In this document: one piece after another, positions 59,157-64,000 of the stretch | Layout of the letters: the number at the start of each line of letters is the position of its first letter | Position numbering within the stretch: position 1 is the stretch's first letter | Notes under the pieces: model-generated | What the model was told of the DNA's origin: nothing | Databases searched by the model: none | What the model saw: only the letters and a program-made list of their open reading frames with translations | Program-made: the position numbers and the translations under genes | Assembly: GCF_039531695.1 (NCBI RefSeq) | Contig: NZ_BAAAQN010000066.1 | Location: 3,849-67,848, forward strand | DNA length: 64,000 bases | Direction of reading: 5' to 3' | DNA from: Catenulispora yoronensis | Lineage (GTDB): Bacteria > Actinomycetota > Actinomycetes > Streptomycetales > Catenulisporaceae

Positions 59157-59339
59157 ATGTGCTGTGAGCACCTGATTTGCGCGAATTGCGCGCGCCCCGT
59201 GTCCGAAGGCAGGTGCAGCGTCTGCCGCGACCACAAGGAGCGGATGCACCAGGGCGGGAGCGTGTCCACGTCCGCCCTGACCGCCGTACTGCTGACCCTG
59301 CTGGTCGCCGTGGCTTTCCTCACGACGACCATGCACTAA
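59157..59339 (+). CDS. small zinc-ribbon single-pass membrane protein
   Basis: A 60-aa protein with a Cys-rich N-terminus (MCCEHLICANCARPVSEGRCSVCRDHKE: two CxxC pairs, a likely zinc ribbon) and a C-terminal transmembrane helix (ALTAVLLTLLVAVAFL). A strong GGAGGTGA ribosome binding site precedes the ATG. It lies between the divergent ftsE and convergent prfB genes and ends in a strong terminator. Function unknown. Confidence 0.72.
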   Translation: MCCEHLICANCARPVSEGRCSVCRDHKERMHQGGSVSTSALTAVLLTLLVAVAFLTTTMH

Positions 59340-59370
59340 GAGTCGCCAGAAGAGTCGTCCGAAGAGTCGC

Positions 59371-59428
59371 CGGACAGAAAAGAACTCCCTATATAACGCA
59401 TTCGACGTTATTTAGGGAGTTCTGTCCG
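59371..59428. terminator. bidirectional terminator
   Basis: AGAACTCCCTATATAACG (59381-59398) pairs with CGTTATTTAGGGAGTTCT (59406-59423) with one mismatch and a 7-base loop. Outer CGGACAG and CTGTCCG arms extend the stem past an AAAA bulge. It separates the convergent 60-aa gene and prfB. A second small hairpin (CCGGC-N6-GCCGG, 59435-59450) lies next to it. Confidence 0.75.
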
Positions 59429-59453
59429 TTTTCACCGGCTATAACGCCGGTTA

Positions 59454-60560
<1,107 letters not shown>

Positions 60561-60569
60561 GTGACAAGC

Positions 60570-62915
60570 CTATCCGGAGTACGCCACCCGCAGCTTCGTG
60601 GGCGAGGAGGCCGTGACCACCACGACCCGGCCGTCGGGGGTCTGGGTGGCACCCGGCGGCAGCGTGGACTGCAATCCCCCGGCACCTGTCTGCCCGTTCA
60701 CGTTCATCGCCTTGACGGCGCCGCCCGGGGAACGGACGAAGACATAAGGGGTCCCGTCCGCGGAAGTCGCCGCGGTGGGAAGTCCGGAAAGAGGCGTCGG
60801 CGCGGGTGCGCTCCACGTTTTGTTCGCATAAGCGATCGTCAGGACGCTCGAATCGGAGGCGCGCTCCACGTACGCGCTGTAGCCGGAGGTCGACGGCGTC
60901 GCCGTCAGCGCCACCCCGGCCGCCGCGTCGCCGACGCCGGGCACCGCCTGCCAGTCGGCCCAGGTGTAGGCCCCCGAGCTGCCTGAAGGGGTCCCGGTGG
61001 TGGTCATCAGCGCCTTACTGCTGCTCACGCCGGCGACGACCACGGAGCCGTCGGCGTTGGCCACCGCGCCCGGGGCGCCGTGCAGCTTCGCCGAGCCGAC
61101 CGGCAGCCACTTCCCGGACCAGCCGCCGTCGGCGTAGCTGCGCTGGTGGACGACGCCGTCGCTCTCGCGGACGGCGAACAGCTCCAGGTGCCCGGCCGAG
61201 GTGGCGACCACGGCCGGCTCGGCGCTGGACTTCAGGCCCTTCAGCGGCATCCAGGAGCGGCTGGTCTCGCCCGGGAGGTACCACATGCTGCCGTCGGTGC
61301 CGGTGACGAAGACGAACAGTGTGGAGGTCCCCGAGGCGTCCTTGACGACCGCGGCCCGGGGCGCGCCCAGGACCGGCACCGGGACCTGCGGCAGGTCCTT
61401 GGCGGCCAGGAAGCTCAGCCCGGCCGCCGTGGAGCGGGTGCTGGTCCCGGGCGGCGAGGACACCCCGGAGGAGGATTCCCCGGCCGGGCTCTGCGAGTGC
61501 GACTTGTCGTCCTTGTGCTGGTCGTCGCCGCCGGACATGCTCAGCGCGACGGCCGCCGCCGCTCCGCCGACCAGCAGCGCCGCGGCGGTGGCGGCGATCC
61601 AGCGCGGGCGCTTGGGCGTGTCGGACGCCGAGCCCGCGCCCGCGAGGCCGGCGGAGCCGCCCGGGCCGCCGGAGCCGCCGGAGCTGCCAGAGCCGCCCGA
61701 GCCTCCGGGGCCGCCGGAACCGGACCCGGATCCGGAGCCGTAGCCCGGACCGAAGCCCGCGCCCGACCCGGCGCCGCGCTCGCCGCGCTCGCCGCGCTCG
61801 GCCCGGTCGGCCCACTCGCTGCGTTCCCCGCGGTCGACCCGCAGCGGCGCCCCGTCGTGCGCCGTGCCCGAGCGCCGCCGGATCTCGCCCTGGTCCCGGT
61901 CCCGGATCGGGCGCATCAGGTTCAGGTGGGTGTCGGCGTCGTCGTCCTTGTGCTCGCCGCCGGGGACCAGCGGGACGATCCCGCTGTGCCGCATCGGGAT
62001 CGGGTCGATGGTGGGGTTCCGGCCGCCGTGCAGGCTGGCCTGCGCCGAGGAGCGCACGTCCCAGCCGCCCTCGCGGGGGTCCGGGATGTCCAGGACCGGC
62101 ATGTCCTCCAGCAGCGGCACCAGCTCCCGCAGCCGGATGGCGAACTCGGCGGCCGTCAGCCGCGCCGCCGGGCCCTTGGCCAGGCAGGAGGCGACCAGGG
62201 CGGCCAGCGGTCCGGGCACGCCGGGCAGCGGCGGGATCTTGTCGGTGACGTGCCGGCGCAGCACCGCGCCGGGGTGGCCGCCGCCGAACGGCGTCCAGCC
62301 GGTGAGCAGCTCGAACAGCACGGTCCCGAGCGCGTACATGTCGACCGCCGGGCCGGGCTGCAGGCCCTCGATGACCTCCGGGGCCAGGTAGTCCGGGGTG
62401 CCGATGATCCGGGTGGCGCGGGTCCGGCGCGGGCCGTCGACCAGGCGCGCGATGCCGAAGTCGGCCAGCCGCGGGACCAGGGCGCCGCTGGAGTGGTCCA
62501 TCAGGATGTTCTCGGGCTTCACGTCCCGGTGGATGATGCCCTGCGCGTGCGCCGCGGCCAGGCCCTCGGCGGTGCCGGCCACCAGGCTGGCGGCCAGCTG
62601 GGGCCGCAGCGCGCCCTCGTTCTCCAGCAGGTGCCGCAGGTCCGAGCCCCGGACCAGGTCCATCACCAGGGCCAGGTCGGCGCCGTCGACGACGAGGTCG
62701 CGCACGCCCACCACGTTCGGGTGGTGCAGGCTGGTCAGGGCCGTGCGCTCCTGGACGAAGCGGGCGATGAGGGTCTGGTCGGCGGCGAGGTCCTCGCGCA
62801 GGAGTTTGACGGCGACCGGCCCGTCGGGGCCCTCGCCCTCCCACACGGTTCCGCACGTCCCGCGGCCCAGCACCGTGGTGATGGTGTACCTGCTGCCGAT
62901 CTTCCGTGCCGCCAC
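60570..62915 (-). CDS. transmembrane Ser/Thr protein kinase with extracellular propeller-like domain
   Basis: A 781-aa PknB-like kinase. Kinase domain 1-270: glycine loop VLGRGTCGTVWEG, catalytic Lys in VAVKLL, HRDVKPENILM, LADFGIAR and APEVIEGL. A long acidic/Gly-Ser-rich linker (about 290-420) leads to one transmembrane helix (RWIAATAAALLVGGAAAAVALSM). The extracytoplasmic 300 residues contain repeating beta motifs (DGSMWYLPG...SWMPLKG, DGVVHQRSYADGGWSGKWLPVG) similar to PLL/lectin-type beta propellers; no PASTA repeats. The GTG start 62915 is placed at the kinase fold; ATG 62996 is possible. Confidence 0.88.
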   Translation of the reverse strand: MAARKIGSRYTITTVLGRGTCGTVWEGEGPDGPVAVKLLREDLAADQTLIARFVQERTALTSLHHPNVVGVRDLVVDGADLALVMDLVRGSDLRHLLENEGALRPQLAASLVAGTAEGLAAAHAQGIIHRDVKPENILMDHSSGALVPRLADFGIARLVDGPRRTRATRIIGTPDYLAPEVIEGLQPGPAVDMYALGTVLFELLTGWTPFGGGHPGAVLRRHVTDKIPPLPGVPGPLAALVASCLAKGPAARLTAAEFAIRLRELVPLLEDMPVLDIPDPREGGWDVRSSAQASLHGGRNPTIDPIPMRHSGIVPLVPGGEHKDDDADTHLNLMRPIRDRDQGEIRRRSGTAHDGAPLRVDRGERSEWADRAERGERGERGAGSGAGFGPGYGSGSGSGSGGPGGSGGSGSSGGSGGPGGSAGLAGAGSASDTPKRPRWIAATAAALLVGGAAAAVALSMSGGDDQHKDDKSHSQSPAGESSSGVSSPPGTSTRSTAAGLSFLAAKDLPQVPVPVLGAPRAAVVKDASGTSTLFVFVTGTDGSMWYLPGETSRSWMPLKGLKSSAEPAVVATSAGHLELFAVRESDGVVHQRSYADGGWSGKWLPVGSAKLHGAPGAVANADGSVVVAGVSSSKALMTTTGTPSGSSGAYTWADWQAVPGVGDAAAGVALTATPSTSGYSAYVERASDSSVLTIAYANKTWSAPAPTPLSGLPTAATSADGTPYVFVRSPGGAVKAMNVNGQTGAGGLQSTLPPGATQTPDGRVVVVTASSPTKLRVAYSG

Positions 62916-63062
62916 GAGGTCTTCCCGCTCCTTACCGCTGGCCGTGTCCGCCCGTGGGGGGAGAGAAGGGGGACACGAAACTTTCCCGCGCCGCACGCCG
63001 TTCGGGCAAGCGGGCTCGCCGTAGCGGTGGCCGGCTCGGCGGACGCCGCACGCCTGGCAGCG

Positions 63063-64000
63063 TCACGGCGTCTTGTTCCCCACCCCCGGGACGGTGATGG
63101 GGGCGTTGCTCGGGACGATGTCGCCGGACGGCCTGACCTTGTCCGGGAGCTTGTCCTTCTCGAGGTTGATCTTCTGGGCGATCTGGTGCCACTCGGTGGA
63201 GATCCAGTTGTTCAGGTCGTGGCTGGCGCCGTTGACCTTGGCCATCACCCAGTTCACGCCGGTGTAGATGCCGAACCCGACCAGGCCGAGGATGGCCAGC
63301 TTGATCAGACAGCCCATCGGCGCGCCGCGGCGGCGCTTGACGACGGTCTTCTGGACCGGCTGCCGCGGCTGCTCGCGCTCCCGCTCCCGTTCGCGTTCCC
63401 GCTCGCGCGGGGGCGCCTGCCGCGGCGGCATCACCGGCGGCTGGTTCGGGGTGTAGGCGACCGGCCGCGGCGGGGCCGCGGCGTTGCCCTGGAACTGGGA
63501 GGGCTGGTAGCCCTGTCCCTGGCCCTGTCCCTGGCCGTACTGGTCGCCGTACTGGTCCTGATAGCGGCCGCCCTGTCCGCCGTGGCCACCCTGGCCGCCC
63601 TGACCACCCTGGCCGCCGGGGCCCGGGTAGGGCTGGCCGGGTGCCGGCTGCTGGTAGTTCTGCGGGGCGGGCTGCTGGTAGTTCTGCGGCGCGAACTGCG
63701 GCTGCGGCGGGTAGGCGGACAGCCGCTGGTGGCCCTGGCCGGGCTGGGGCTGCGCCTGGCGCTCCTGGTGCAGCTGGTCGAGCTGGCGCTGCATCTGGGT
63801 GGGCAGCGGCTGCGGCGGACCGGGGGGCTGGCGGCGCGAGACCCCGGCCCCTATCGCGTCCGGCTCCGAGGGCGCGTCCCAGCCGGCGATGCGGCCGTCG
63901 GCGCGCTGCGGCCGCTGCGGGAGCGGCGCGACCGCTGCGGACGGGCGCACGACCGGGACGGTCGGCTCGATGTCGGCCGCCGCCGCGGAGGCGGGCGGGG
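63063..64000 (-). CDS. Pro/Gln/Gly-rich single-pass membrane protein (partial)
   Basis: The gene continues past the right edge; the visible part is 312 residues including the C-terminus. The N-terminal part is low complexity: QNYQQPAPQNYQQPAP, GGQGGQGGQGG, YGQGQGQGQGY and an Arg-Glu repeat (RERERERERERE). A basic stretch (VVKRRRG) precedes a transmembrane helix (CLIKLAILGLVGFGIYTGVNWVM), and the last 75 residues would be outside the cell. The kinase gene lies just downstream; such disordered membrane proteins are common kinase substrates, but that link is inference. Function unknown. Confidence 0.75.
   Translation of the reverse strand, partial: PPASAAAADIEPTVPVVRPSAAVAPLPQRPQRADGRIAGWDAPSEPDAIGAGVSRRQPPGPPQPLPTQMQRQLDQLHQERQAQPQPGQGHQRLSAYPPQPQFAPQNYQQPAPQNYQQPAPGQPYPGPGGQGGQGGQGGHGGQGGRYQDQYGDQYGQGQGQGQGYQPSQFQGNAAAPPRPVAYTPNQPPVMPPRQAPPREREREREREREQPRQPVQKTVVKRRRGAPMGCLIKLAILGLVGFGIYTGVNWVMAKVNGASHDLNNWISTEWHQIAQKINLEKDKLPDKVRPSGDIVPSNAPITVPGVGNKTP

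Overview
The window is high-GC DNA with the gene style of an Actinomycetota: SARP and PucR regulators, a LigB-type ATP-dependent DNA ligase, GT87 mannosyltransferase, Ser/Thr kinase, ftsE-ftsX-smpB-ssrA, and a tmRNA tag ending AFALAA. Several genes look leaderless, with a TANNNT box 6-7 bases before the start codon. The gene mix suits a Streptomyces/Catenulispora-like soil actinomycete, but the genus cannot be fixed from this window.

Layout. 1-12.2 kb: metabolic and housekeeping genes (MFS permease, M20 peptidase, alpha/beta hydrolase, EamA permease, PspA, a mannonate dehydratase-like enzyme next to a uronate dehydrogenase-like enzyme, Nudix protein, rhomboid-like protein, DNA ligase). 12.4-14.5 kb: a two-component system. 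14.5-24.2 kb: acid/aldehyde catabolism with two acyl-CoA ligases, an MFS permease, an aldehyde dehydrogenase, an epoxide-hydrolase-like protein, and TetR and PucR regulators.

24.2-36.8 kb is a defence island. Four translationally coupled minus-strand genes encode a GHKL(HSP90-like)-ATPase/SF2-helicase fusion (1570 aa), a NERD-nuclease/SF1-helicase, a DrmA-like helicase and a DrmB-like DUF1998 protein. DrmA and DrmB are core DISARM proteins, but no DISARM methyltransferase (DrmMI/MII) or phospholipase-D protein (DrmC) is visible, so this looks like a methylase-free DISARM variant. AT-richer flanks and a small unknown gene surround it.

36.8-42.7 kb: secreted GH5 cellulase with Fn3 and CBM2, a SUKH-like protein, a quinone-oxidoreductase-like gene divergent from a TetR gene across three evenly spaced operators, and a GT87 mannosyltransferase.

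43.0-50.3 kb is a RiPP biosynthetic cluster: SARP regulator, a 37-aa precursor candidate (49284-49397), an RRE-M50 metallopeptidase fusion, a TPR protein with a degenerate NTPase domain, a B12-type radical SAM enzyme with CX7CX2C, and a DUF5825 protein. 50.6-53.7 kb: tandem YbjQ protein, a zinc-ribbon SDR lacking the catalytic Tyr, and a small hypothetical.

53.7-56.1 kb: a 2.3-kb segment with a PD-ExK nuclease-like gene and a toxin-antitoxin pair, bracketed by 45-bp direct repeats and lying just beyond the 3' end of ssrA. 56.1-64 kb: ssrA, smpB, ftsX, ftsE, a 60-aa zinc-ribbon membrane protein, prfB, a Ser/Thr kinase with an extracellular propeller-like domain, and a partial Pro/Gln/Gly-rich membrane protein.
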